Positions 1-6,560 of a stretch of 7,180 bases of DNA are shown here, in pieces. The translations under genes and the position numbers were made by a program. The DNA comes from Gammaproteobacteria bacterium (GTDB taxonomy: Bacteria; Pseudomonadota; Gammaproteobacteria; Pseudomonadales; Pseudohongiellaceae). The DNA lies in assembly GCA_002694855.1 (NCBI GenBank), contig NZNL01000006.1, positions 1,262-8,441 of the forward strand. The letters are read 5' to 3'. Positions within the stretch are counted from its first letter, which is position 1. Each line of letters opens with the position of its first letter. Under the pieces are notes generated by a model. That model did not search any database. It worked only from the letters and a program-made list of their open reading frames with translations, and was not told where the DNA came from.

Positions 1-332
1 CGCTCTGCCATTACCGCGTCATGCAAACTGCACGACGAACAGCTTCCTCAATCTCCCACCCCTGTCACAACTGCATGCCAATTCCTGACTTCATCAATTA
101 GGGTTTGTTCAGCGGGTGCGCTGTAATTGGATTTTGTGCGCAAGACAACTTCTGCAACAGAGAATTGGTTACAAAGTAACTCATGTAAAGAGGCAAAAAA
201 ACGTTCAGTTCCTTCCTTACCATTAGAAATGAAACCTACTGTGGCCCCTTCCAGAGTAGAAAGGCGCTCTGCCAATACGCCCTGTTCGGCGGCAGCTTCC
301 TCGCTTGTGGGGTTTAGAACTCGTACCGGCAT
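1..332 (-). CDS. UGSC-family selenoprotein, partial (C-terminus beyond window), with in-frame UGA as selenocysteine
   Basis: A small redox-type protein of unknown reaction, presumably cytoplasmic because no signal peptide or membrane segment is visible. The frame runs from ATG at 332 to a TGA at 48-50, then stays open through 15 more codons to the window edge. The residues around the TGA read VVTGVGD-U-GSCSSCSLHDAVMAE. In this family the motif is UGSC or CGSC, so the TGA falls precisely on the Sec/Cys position. A SECIS-like hairpin follows. Upstream features also fit the family: a start like PVRVLNPTSEE, then ATVGFISNGKEG and a LLCNQFSVAEVV strand-helix. A GTG at 371 is in frame and would overlap the preceding gene by 20 bases. 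ATG 332 is preferred because AGAG lies 6 bases upstream, no Shine-Dalgarno is seen before the GTG, and conserved sequence starts right after it. The preceding stop ends 19 bases upstream, implying cotranscription. The alternative is a nonsense mutation of a Cys codon (TGC/TGT to TGA), which the hairpin makes less likely. Confidence 0.85.
17..37 (-). promoter_or_regulatory. Candidate bacterial SECIS hairpin in the coding sequence
   Basis: On the minus-strand RNA, ten bases after the UGA (48-50), CGUCGUGCA (37-29) pairs with UGCAUGACG (25-17) across a 3-base GUU loop (28-26). All nine positions pair, one of them a G-U wobble. The loop G is the 20th base after the UGA. Bacterial SECIS elements are known to lie just downstream of the UGA inside the reading frame, with a G in a small apical loop roughly 16 to 37 bases away, where SelB binds. 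The fit is by eye; no folding energy was computed. Confidence 0.72.
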
Positions 333-351
333 ATGTTTCTCTGATTGTTTG

Positions 352-1398
352 TTAACGGTCACAGTTAACACAGGCGTTAATGGCTATAGTAACGGCACGA
401 CTTTTTGTGCCTAACCAAGGGGGTATGATTGCACCGAAGCCTCCGGCCGGTCCCCCAGCGGCTATTACTAGTAGGTTCTCAGGCTCGACCAAAGCATTAT
501 ACGTGACGTCGCCTTTGTCTCTAATCACTGCCGTTTTTCCAACACGGCTCCATTCTGACCTTTTCACCCTTGCATTCGCATAGATATATTGCGCAACGTC
601 AGCTTTAGTCCACGCAGCTGCCTCCAGATAATCACGATGCTGTTTAGGTATGACGATTACATAGTCTCCGGCCCAAATGGAATAATTCAACATATTGGCC
701 CGAATCTCCGCCACGTAAGTGTCTAAAATTTCTTCAGGTACACTGGTCCACTCGTTCATGATTTGTCGTGGGGCGCCAGAAGCAAAGACAGTAACAGCAG
801 AAGTTTGTAGAGGTATACCTCGGCACAGCGCAAGAGATTGCCAGTTAGTCCCCTCTTCGTCTTCGGCGAAACAATAACTTACTTTGCCAGGATGTCCCAA
901 TGTGGACCTATCAATGGCCCCCGGACTCACATTCAAAATATTGATTAATCCGAGTCGAATGGCGCGCCCGATCACCGAGGTTGCTCTGGCACCGTTACCG
1001 AGCACATTGAACTCAGTTTTAGCATCGATTTCCAGGCGAACTGGACCATTCAAGATTGCAAGTACAGCACAACCTCCTGTGCTCGCAGTGGCTCCGTGCA
1101 GCAGGAACTGAGGTTGTAGCATGGCATTCCAGGCTGCAACAACAATCGGGAAATGTATCGGGAGACAGCCTGCCATAACAGCGTTGATAGCTAGCTTTTC
1201 TGCCACAATAGCGCACCCCCTTACCGGCTCGATCCCTATGAGTTGGTCAGCAGGCATTCGCGCCCATTCGAGACAGTTTTGCACTGCCGTCGGTGTTGGC
1301 GGCACGATCGGAAAACCATCTGTCCAACCGCGACTGTGAAAGAATTCTTGGGTCTCAGCAGAATCGGTTAGATCATAAGAAGTGGACTGAAATTGCAT
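352..1398 (-). CDS. Conserved protein of unknown function, neighbour and likely partner of the UGSC selenoprotein
   Basis: A 348-residue protein, probably cytoplasmic, with no signal peptide. I recognise the family by sequence but know of no established function. Landmarks are RGWTDGFPIVPPTP (23-36), an EKLAINAVMAGCLP helix (67-80), ASTGGCAVLAILNGP (105-119), NVLGNGARATSVIGRA (131-146), TLGHPGKVSYCFAEDEE (166-182), and a glycine-rich AAGGPAGGFGAIIP strand-loop (313-326). From recall, proteins with this N-terminus often lie beside, or are annotated together with, UGSC proteins; the present order supports that. The extreme C-terminus is ACVNCDR, giving a CxxC pair (Cys343, Cys346) suited to a thiol or metal role, though this is inference. 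The ATG at 1398 is the first start in the conserved frame, but no clear Shine-Dalgarno precedes it and a hairpin lies 16 bases upstream. The TAA at 352-354 is 19 bases before the selenoprotein ATG. A complex or substrate channel between the two proteins is possible but unproven. Confidence 0.85.
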   Translation of the reverse strand: MQFQSTSYDLTDSAETQEFFHSRGWTDGFPIVPPTPTAVQNCLEWARMPADQLIGIEPVRGCAIVAEKLAINAVMAGCLPIHFPIVVAAWNAMLQPQFLLHGATASTGGCAVLAILNGPVRLEIDAKTEFNVLGNGARATSVIGRAIRLGLINILNVSPGAIDRSTLGHPGKVSYCFAEDEEGTNWQSLALCRGIPLQTSAVTVFASGAPRQIMNEWTSVPEEILDTYVAEIRANMLNYSIWAGDYVIVIPKQHRDYLEAAAWTKADVAQYIYANARVKRSEWSRVGKTAVIRDKGDVTYNALVEPENLLVIAAGGPAGGFGAIIPPWLGTKSRAVTIAINACVNCDR

Positions 1399-1414
1399 TG
1401 CATCAAAATAAGGC

Positions 1415-1443
1415 AGCCCCCGCCAGAAAGCCTAGCGGGGACT
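1415..1443 (-). terminator. Candidate leaky terminator or attenuator between the PQQ dehydrogenase and the downstream pair
   Basis: The minus-strand RNA reads AGUCCCCGC (1443-1435), an 11-base loop, then GCGGGGGCU (1423-1415): nine pairs including one U-G wobble, six of them a solid GC core. The wobble pairs only on the minus-strand RNA; on the plus strand it is a C-A mismatch, so the structure favours the sense direction. It starts 10 bases after the TAA of the PQQ gene. The following bases GCCUUAUUUU are only loosely U-rich and offset, so termination may be partial. It ends 16 bases before the next start codon and could also affect translation. Confidence 0.5.
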
Positions 1444-1452
1444 GTGCAGTTG

Positions 1453-3606
1453 TTAATTCGGGAGACTGTAGGCGACGAGAGCGCCTGGATAGTTAGTCCT
1501 AGAGCTTCCGACTTGCACGACGATGTACTGTTTGTCATTGTGCGAATAGGTCATCATCCCATACTGCCCCGGTGCTGGCAGTTCAACACTGCCAAGCATC
1601 TCACCCGTCATCTTGTCGCGCGCATTCAGAGTCAAAGGTGCATCGGGTTCCATTTGCGCCATACCCTCGCTTAACGCACGTGTCTGAACCAGAATGTCAC
1701 CGGTTACCATTTGAATCGACCAACCGGTGCCGCCAATATTAGGAACCTCGATACCTTCCAGCAGTGGGTGGTTCTGAATGTTATCAGGCGTTTCACCGAT
1801 AGGTAAGGACCAGGCTTTTTCACCTGAGTTCATCTGGTACGCAGTAAGTTGATTGTTCATTCGTTTAAAGACAGACAGCCCATCAATCGTGGGAAGTCCG
1901 CCGCCACCTCCAGGCAACCAGGCTACGACTGTTACCCCCGTTGTTGGAGTACTGTTCGGTGTAGCCCCTCCTTCACCAGGCTCCGGATAATTCGGATTAT
2001 CTCTATCTACTCCGTTGGTGGGTCGCATAAATCCTGGAGCAAAACAATTACGTCGATGGGAGTTATACATCATACCGGTAGTCGGATCGGCAACAGGAGG
2101 ATGTGGAATAATATTACCGCCGCCCAGACAACCCACATTGTTGATATATTCACCTTCGTAGGTGTTCGGCAGCGCTGGCACGTAGAGCCCACCAATTCGA
2201 TACCCATTCAGGATCGTCATTGCCTGTTCCTTTAATTCCGGGGTGTAGTCGATGACGAATTCTTCAGTAATACCATCAAGAATAATCCTGTCCACTGGTT
2301 CTGGCCAAGTTGGATAGGGCTGGGTCGGTGAGGTGTAATTACCAGGCACTTCAGTTTGTATTACAGGCCGGTCTTCGATCGGCCAGATCGGCTCGCCGGT
2401 TTCCCTATTAAAAGCGAAGATTAGCCCCTGTTTAGTATTTTGTATGACCGCAGGTATAGCTTGTCCGTCCACGTTAAGATCAATCAACATTGGGGGGGTC
2501 GGTAGGTCATAATTCCATTGATCACTATGGTGGATCTGAAAATGCCAGCGCCGTTCTCCAGTTTTGACATCCAGCGCCAGTAAACTGCCACCAAAAAGAT
2601 TATCGCCAGGGCGATGACCCGAATAGGACTGCACCGTAGAGGCATTAGTTACCATGTATACCAGACCAAGTTCCGGGTCAGCAGAAGCGGGTGCCCAAGT
2701 GGAGATGTCTCCAGAAAATCGCCACGCATCGTTATGCCAGGTTTCATGCCCCACTTCTCCTGGGCGCGGAATTGCGTGGAATTTCCAAAGCCGTTCGCCG
2801 GTAGCAGCATCGAATCCCATGATATCGCCTGGTACATTCTCGATTCGGGTCTGACCGTAGCTGGGCTGATGCCCGACTAGCACTACTACTACCCCGTTTA
2901 CCACAATAGGAGGCGCGGAGGCGGTTACCATACCGAGCTCACGCGGTATACCGTAATCCGGATCGTACTCGCCACCGGCCACGACGTAGTCCTGCCAAGG
3001 TCCCCAGTCGTCTACCAGCAAAGGCACCAAATCCACCACTCCAGTCTCAGGAAACCCGCCCACTGGAAAGTTAGAACCCCAATTCTCTAATGGTATTCCC
3101 GTTTCGGCATCCAGAGCCCATAGGAAAAATCCCGGTGTCGTTATGTAGATTACTCCCCGGCCATTTACCTCGGCATAGGCTACTCCCTTCCCATAAGCCT
3201 GACGCGGTGATCGCTGATGTCTGATTGTCTCAGGCTCCCGAAAAGTCCAGAGAATTTCTCCGGTACCTGGATCCAAAGCAACAACCTGGCGACGAGGAGT
3301 CATTACCGTATAAACCACACCGTCTACATAAATGGGGGTAGAACGTGAAAAATAGTCTAAATTGGGGCCAAAATTATCACTATGGAAGATCCATGCTATT
3401 TCCAAATCTTCGAAATTTTCCCCGTTAATCTGATCCAGTGGAGAATAGCGTGTGTGCCCGACGTTGCCTCCGAGATAACGCCACTCTCCATTCTCTGTAC
3501 CTAGCATAGGCTGAGCGGTAACCGGCAGCATCAGGCAGAAACCGAATGCGGTGACAAAGCCTATTTGACAGGCTAGTTTGACCAAATTATGCAGCGTAAA
3601 GTTCAT
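1453..3606 (-). CDS. PQQ-dependent dehydrogenase, periplasmic, glucose-dehydrogenase-like
   Basis: A 717-residue quinoprotein expected to oxidise a sugar or alcohol in the periplasm with pyrroloquinoline quinone; the substrate cannot be read from sequence. Residues 1-31 look like a Sec signal peptide (hydrophobic 15-30, VTA-Q). The rest is an eight-bladed propeller: tryptophan-docking repeats of the form ALDxxTGxxxW are visible at 110-120, 164-176, 264-274, 344-354, 398-408 and, looser, 589-599. Group signatures include GNVGHTRYSPLDQI (47-60), HAIPRPGEVGHETW (277-290) and HHSDQWNYDLPTPP (359-372). Lys392 aligns without gaps to the PQQ-contacting Lys493 of E. coli Gcd. The position of catalytic Asp466 in that enzyme is Asn365 here, with Asp367 two residues on. 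There is no five-helix membrane domain as in Gcd and no CxxCH haem motif, so the electron acceptor must be encoded elsewhere. An AAGG stretch with GGGG further upstream precedes the ATG at 3606. The gene could be its own unit or head the 3606-1 cluster. Confidence 0.93.
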   Translation of the reverse strand: MNFTLHNLVKLACQIGFVTAFGFCLMLPVTAQPMLGTENGEWRYLGGNVGHTRYSPLDQINGENFEDLEIAWIFHSDNFGPNLDYFSRSTPIYVDGVVYTVMTPRRQVVALDPGTGEILWTFREPETIRHQRSPRQAYGKGVAYAEVNGRGVIYITTPGFFLWALDAETGIPLENWGSNFPVGGFPETGVVDLVPLLVDDWGPWQDYVVAGGEYDPDYGIPRELGMVTASAPPIVVNGVVVVLVGHQPSYGQTRIENVPGDIMGFDAATGERLWKFHAIPRPGEVGHETWHNDAWRFSGDISTWAPASADPELGLVYMVTNASTVQSYSGHRPGDNLFGGSLLALDVKTGERRWHFQIHHSDQWNYDLPTPPMLIDLNVDGQAIPAVIQNTKQGLIFAFNRETGEPIWPIEDRPVIQTEVPGNYTSPTQPYPTWPEPVDRIILDGITEEFVIDYTPELKEQAMTILNGYRIGGLYVPALPNTYEGEYINNVGCLGGGNIIPHPPVADPTTGMMYNSHRRNCFAPGFMRPTNGVDRDNPNYPEPGEGGATPNSTPTTGVTVVAWLPGGGGGLPTIDGLSVFKRMNNQLTAYQMNSGEKAWSLPIGETPDNIQNHPLLEGIEVPNIGGTGWSIQMVTGDILVQTRALSEGMAQMEPDAPLTLNARDKMTGEMLGSVELPAPGQYGMMTYSHNDKQYIVVQVGSSRTNYPGALVAYSLPN

Positions 3607-3886
3607 ATTCCTTATCCCCTATATATGTTTGAGTAATTATTGGTCCAGGGAGCCAGGTAAAGATTAAGATTCTGTCTTTTCCTGGGAAAAGTAAGTCTGA
3701 GTATTGCGAATTGATGGCTTAATATCAATGCAAGAGTGATATTGTAGTTCAGATCAACCCGTTGCTCCGAACAAGCAATTTACCGCTCGCTACGGTTTTC
3801 AGCACAGTTACATCCTTGGTCTTCCGTAGAATTTAAAGAAATCAGATAATCCAGCAATATCGATAATCCCTGCGCATTTCAGATGC
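3607..3886 (-). other. Intergenic region upstream of the PQQ dehydrogenase gene
   Basis: No gene is recognised in these 280 bases. They should hold the end of the DUF305/LVIVD transcript and the promoter of the PQQ gene. No GC-rich hairpin with a U-tract is visible. Small structures are an AAACCG-N7-CGGTAA dyad on the minus strand (3780-3798), a TTGCT/AGCAA 5-bp stem next to it (3763-3779 region), an ATTGAT-N8-ATCAAT inverted repeat (3710-3729) and two direct copies of GATAATCC 17 bases apart (3845-3852, 3862-3869). A TATATA (about 3621-3626) lies 14 bases before the ATG, but its -35 match is poor and it would leave almost no leader. Confidence 0.5.
3710..3729. repeat. Short inverted repeat, possible operator
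   Basis: ATTGAT (3710-3715) and ATCAAT (3724-3729) are perfect 6-base complements separated by 8 bases of AT-rich sequence, about 105 bases upstream of the PQQ dehydrogenase start codon. The position suits a regulator site. Arms this short also arise by chance in AT-rich DNA, and no known operator consensus is recognised. Confidence 0.25.
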
Positions 3887-6403
3887 CTACCGTAGGTTTT
3901 CGGCAATTCTTTCTAGAGTTTCCACCAGCGCAAGATAACGCGTCTGGGAGCTGCTGCTACGATCGAGACCTTCCTCGGCTAAATTATTAGCAAGACCGAC
4001 CAGTCTATTTGCCACTGTATCGCTAGATACACTGCGGTCAAGCAGGTCCTGAGCTCTATCCAAGACACTAGACAATTGATCCGCTCTCGCTGAAGAAATC
4101 ACATTACTTCTCAGCAATTGATCCAGATAAGCCAAGGCGACCACTGGAACATCTGGCCAAACCACACGTTGTTGAGTTTGTGCGTTGACAGTTAAATCTG
4201 TTTCCTTCAGAGATGCAGCAGCGATCTCGTTTTCAGTCAGATAGTCGCTCGGTTCCAAGGCAAATACATCAAGACCGCGAGCAATTTCTGTCCCATAAAT
4301 ATAACCGCCGTACCAATACGTTGACCAGTATCCAGCACTTATAAGTTCTTCTTCATCTACTGGTCCACGATCGAAATAGGCAATCTCGACTGGATTTGCT
4401 GAGTCAGTAAAGTCAACAACTGAGACTCCTCCCTGGTACCAGGCTTGCACAAATATATCCCGACCAGGCACTGGTATAAGAGAACCGTTATGAGCCACAC
4501 AGTTTTCCGACTCAGTTTGCGGGGCAGACATTTTGTAATGGCTGCGGAACTGAAGCTTGCCATCAATGATGTCATAGAAGGCATCAGCTCCCCAATCGAG
4601 TGGGTCCTGAGCTCGACATCGAGGTCGTCCACCACCTCCCCACTCATCAGTGAAGATCACTTTGGAACCATCATTGTTAAAAGTCGCTGAGTGCCAATAA
4701 GCAAATCCTGGATCAATCACCTGATCCAATCTTACCGGGTTGGTGGGATCAGAAATGTCAAGCAAGATGCCGTTGCCGGAACAGGCTCCCGCTGCTAGGC
4801 CCATTTCCGGAAAAGTGGTGATGTCGTGACACTGGTTCGTTTGACTAGTTCGCTGCGTGTCAGGCCCATGGTCCCCACCTTCCCAGAGTCCGGCTAAAAC
4901 ACCGGTTTCAGGATCAGAGAATATGAATGGCCGATTTACTATTCTGGCGTCCTGGGGGTTATCTATCGGAATTTGAATGACTTCGATACGAAATAAGGCA
5001 CTATCTTCATCTTCGAATGGTGAATCATCGGAACAACCCTCCAGTTCCTCATCATCTCGAACCGGACTAGTTCCAGAAACGTATACATAAACATAGTCTT
5101 CTGCATCCTGGTTCGACACCACTGTATGCGTATGCGATCCTCGGCAAGTCTGTACCGCACCAACTTGTACCGGCATGCGGAAGTCACTAACATCAAATAT
5201 TCGAATTCCGCGAATACGCTCCTGGCTGGTGGATTCCGCTACACCCTGGAGTCCGCAATCCAAGCGCCCCCGAGCTTCCTGCACCGACATAATGAGTAAA
5301 TTCCCGATCAACGAGACGTCACCCTGACCTCCCGGGCAAACTACTGAACTCAGTAATTCAGGGGCTCGTGGGTTATTGATATCATACGTATTGAATCCAT
5401 GATAGTTACCGGCAACAAGGAAATTTCCACTGAAAAGGAGATCGGTATTTGAAAAGCGCAGCAAAGAGGGCCGTGGATCCGCATTTTCATCTTCCTCTTC
5501 CTCTTCCTCAGCCGTTGTTTCAACAAGCGCGCTGTTAGTGTCGTCAGCAGATAATTCCTGTTCATCAGCTACTTGGTCATTTTCGCTGTCCGGGTTCAAG
5601 GTCTCTTCCCGTTCAGGACGATTGGGTAATCCAGAAGGGTTGTCTGGATCGAAAAACCCGGCAGGCTTTGGCAAAGAAGCGACTAACTGGAGATTGAGCG
5701 CAGCTTGACCAGCGTCGCGAAAACCAGCAGCCAGATTTACCCGCGGATCAGGAGAAAACCCTGCAAGCATCGCGTCCATACGCTCAATTTCACTGCCCTG
5801 GTCCGAAGTAACATCGGAAGTGAATTCATAAAGTATAGGGTCCTGCGCAGCGCCTTGTTGATCCAGTAAGTTTTCCACCATTTCGATGGCGCCAAGGTGA
5901 TGTTCAATCATGAATTCAAGAAATAACGTATCGAAATCCGCTCCCTCAGCAACTTCCAGTTCCATCATTTCCTCATCAGTCAGCATGCCTGGCATCAACT
6001 CATAGTCATCAGCATGGTGAGCATCCAGGGTAGGCACACCTAAACCTCGATCCTGCAACCAGCCTTGCATCATGGAAATTTCGTCTTCCTGAGACAATCT
6101 GATTCTCTGCGCCAACAACTCCAATGCCTCCCGGTTGGTTCGAGATTCAACCAGTACAGACATTTCCATAGCCTGAGCGTGATGTGAAATCATGCCTTGG
6201 AGAAACATTACGTCCCCCACCGAATACTGAATAGTAGCGAGATTGGACGCTTCTTCGGCACTTATCACCCGACCGGGTAGCCCAGGGGCTCCTGGTTGGA
6301 TAATTGGTACCTGGGCAATACCATGGTTTATGATGGTTAATGTACTCATAGCCACCAGTAAATTAACCCAGTAACAACGCATGAATCGCTTGAAGCTGGT
6401 CAT
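3887..6403 (-). CDS. Exported DUF305 - LVIVD beta-propeller fusion protein
   Basis: An 838-residue periplasmic or surface protein. Residues 1-30 are a signal peptide (basic start, hydrophobic 13-26, GIA-Q). Residues about 53-215 form a DUF305 domain, a ferritin-like helical fold related to cyanobacterial CopM: FLQGMISHHAQAMEM (67-81) and LEFMIEHHLGAIEM (162-175) give the two HH...M clusters expected to bind copper or another metal. A low-complexity acidic linker spans about 262-309 and includes six consecutive Glu (299-304). Residues 310-720 are an LVIVD-type propeller, with repeats such as GFNTYDINNPRAPELL (336-351), GIRIFDVSDFRMPVQV (399-414), GILLDISDPTNPVRL (545-559) and GVSVVDFTDSANPVEI (659-674). 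It also has HTHTVVSN (424-431), NQCHDIT (523-529) and YWHSATFNNDG (569-579). Eight Cys in the propeller could form disulfides. Residues 752-838 are helical, resembling FIMAH-like C-terminal domains. GGAG sits 8 bases before the ATG. The ligand and role are unknown; metal handling is inferred from DUF305. Confidence 0.92.
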   Translation of the reverse strand: MTSFKRFMRCYWVNLLVAMSTLTIINHGIAQVPIIQPGAPGLPGRVISAEEASNLATIQYSVGDVMFLQGMISHHAQAMEMSVLVESRTNREALELLAQRIRLSQEDEISMMQGWLQDRGLGVPTLDAHHADDYELMPGMLTDEEMMELEVAEGADFDTLFLEFMIEHHLGAIEMVENLLDQQGAAQDPILYEFTSDVTSDQGSEIERMDAMLAGFSPDPRVNLAAGFRDAGQAALNLQLVASLPKPAGFFDPDNPSGLPNRPEREETLNPDSENDQVADEQELSADDTNSALVETTAEEEEEEDENADPRPSLLRFSNTDLLFSGNFLVAGNYHGFNTYDINNPRAPELLSSVVCPGGQGDVSLIGNLLIMSVQEARGRLDCGLQGVAESTSQERIRGIRIFDVSDFRMPVQVGAVQTCRGSHTHTVVSNQDAEDYVYVYVSGTSPVRDDEELEGCSDDSPFEDEDSALFRIEVIQIPIDNPQDARIVNRPFIFSDPETGVLAGLWEGGDHGPDTQRTSQTNQCHDITTFPEMGLAAGACSGNGILLDISDPTNPVRLDQVIDPGFAYWHSATFNNDGSKVIFTDEWGGGGRPRCRAQDPLDWGADAFYDIIDGKLQFRSHYKMSAPQTESENCVAHNGSLIPVPGRDIFVQAWYQGGVSVVDFTDSANPVEIAYFDRGPVDEEELISAGYWSTYWYGGYIYGTEIARGLDVFALEPSDYLTENEIAAASLKETDLTVNAQTQQRVVWPDVPVVALAYLDQLLRSNVISSARADQLSSVLDRAQDLLDRSVSSDTVANRLVGLANNLAEEGLDRSSSSQTRYLALVETLERIAENLR
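5491..5508 (-). repeat. Hexanucleotide repeat coding for poly-Glu
   Basis: Three perfect tandem copies of CTTCCT on the plus strand (AGGAAG on the sense strand) encode part of the Glu run in the acidic linker of the DUF305/LVIVD protein. The unit is a multiple of three, so slippage would change linker length without breaking the frame. Confidence 0.7.
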
Positions 6404-6443
6404 AGTTATTTCTCCGTATCAGATTCAATACCACATTGACGAG

Positions 6444-6464
6444 AAACCGATATTGTAACGGTTT
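6444..6464. promoter_or_regulatory. Dyad overlapping a -10-like element, candidate operator
   Basis: AAACCG (6444-6449) and CGGTTT (6459-6464) form a perfect inverted repeat with a 9-base spacer, 40 to 60 bases upstream of the DUF305/LVIVD start codon. On the minus strand the spacer contains TACAAT, one mismatch from the -10 consensus, so a protein bound to the dyad would cover the promoter. No known regulator consensus is assigned. Confidence 0.35.
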
Positions 6465-6543
6465 TCCTAGGTAATGGGTTCGAGTATAGCCTGGCTTATT
6501 CGTTAAACGCCCATCAATTTGGAAACAAGGACACTTTCAGCAA

Positions 6544-6560
6544 GCGGGAATAGAGCCCGC
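6544..6560 (-). terminator. Small hairpin downstream of the radical SAM gene, weak terminator candidate
   Basis: On the minus strand GCGGG (6560-6556), a 7-base loop and CCCGC (6548-6544) form a five-pair GC stem, 39 bases after the radical SAM stop codon. The following bases are CUUGCUGAAAG, without a U-tract, so intrinsic termination is doubtful. Confidence 0.3.

Noticed and set aside
351..369. Two GTTAAC palindromes separated by 7 bases, a possible hairpin
   Set aside because: The arms are AT-rich and only six bases long, and they overlap a stop codon and coding sequence. Chance is sufficient.
48..371. A complete 107-residue protein ending at the TGA at 48
   Set aside because: The stop falls inside a conserved redox motif, the frame continues with conserved residues, and a SECIS-like stem follows. 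The C-terminal part of the family would be missing.
333..371. GTG at 371 as the start of the selenoprotein
   Set aside because: It overlaps the preceding gene, has no purine-rich site upstream, and adds 13 residues with no family similarity. ATG 332 fits better, though the GTG is not excluded.
127..2880. Plus-strand open frames such as 127-414, 884-1111, 1393-1674, 1849-2235 and 2614-2880
   Set aside because: They lie antisense to well-supported genes, have no recognisable family features, and lack credible start contexts; they are by-products of the coding strand's composition.
3607..3886. CRISPR, attachment site or mobile-element remnants in the larger gap
   Set aside because: No repeated spacers, no terminal inverted repeats and no transposase or integrase fragments are visible; only short dyads and one 8-base direct repeat.
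4357..5565. Extra minus-strand frames inside the DUF305/LVIVD gene (4357-4647, 4963-5196, 5350-5565)
   Set aside because: They overlap a long gene with continuous domain similarity in another frame, and their predicted peptides are low-quality basic sequences.
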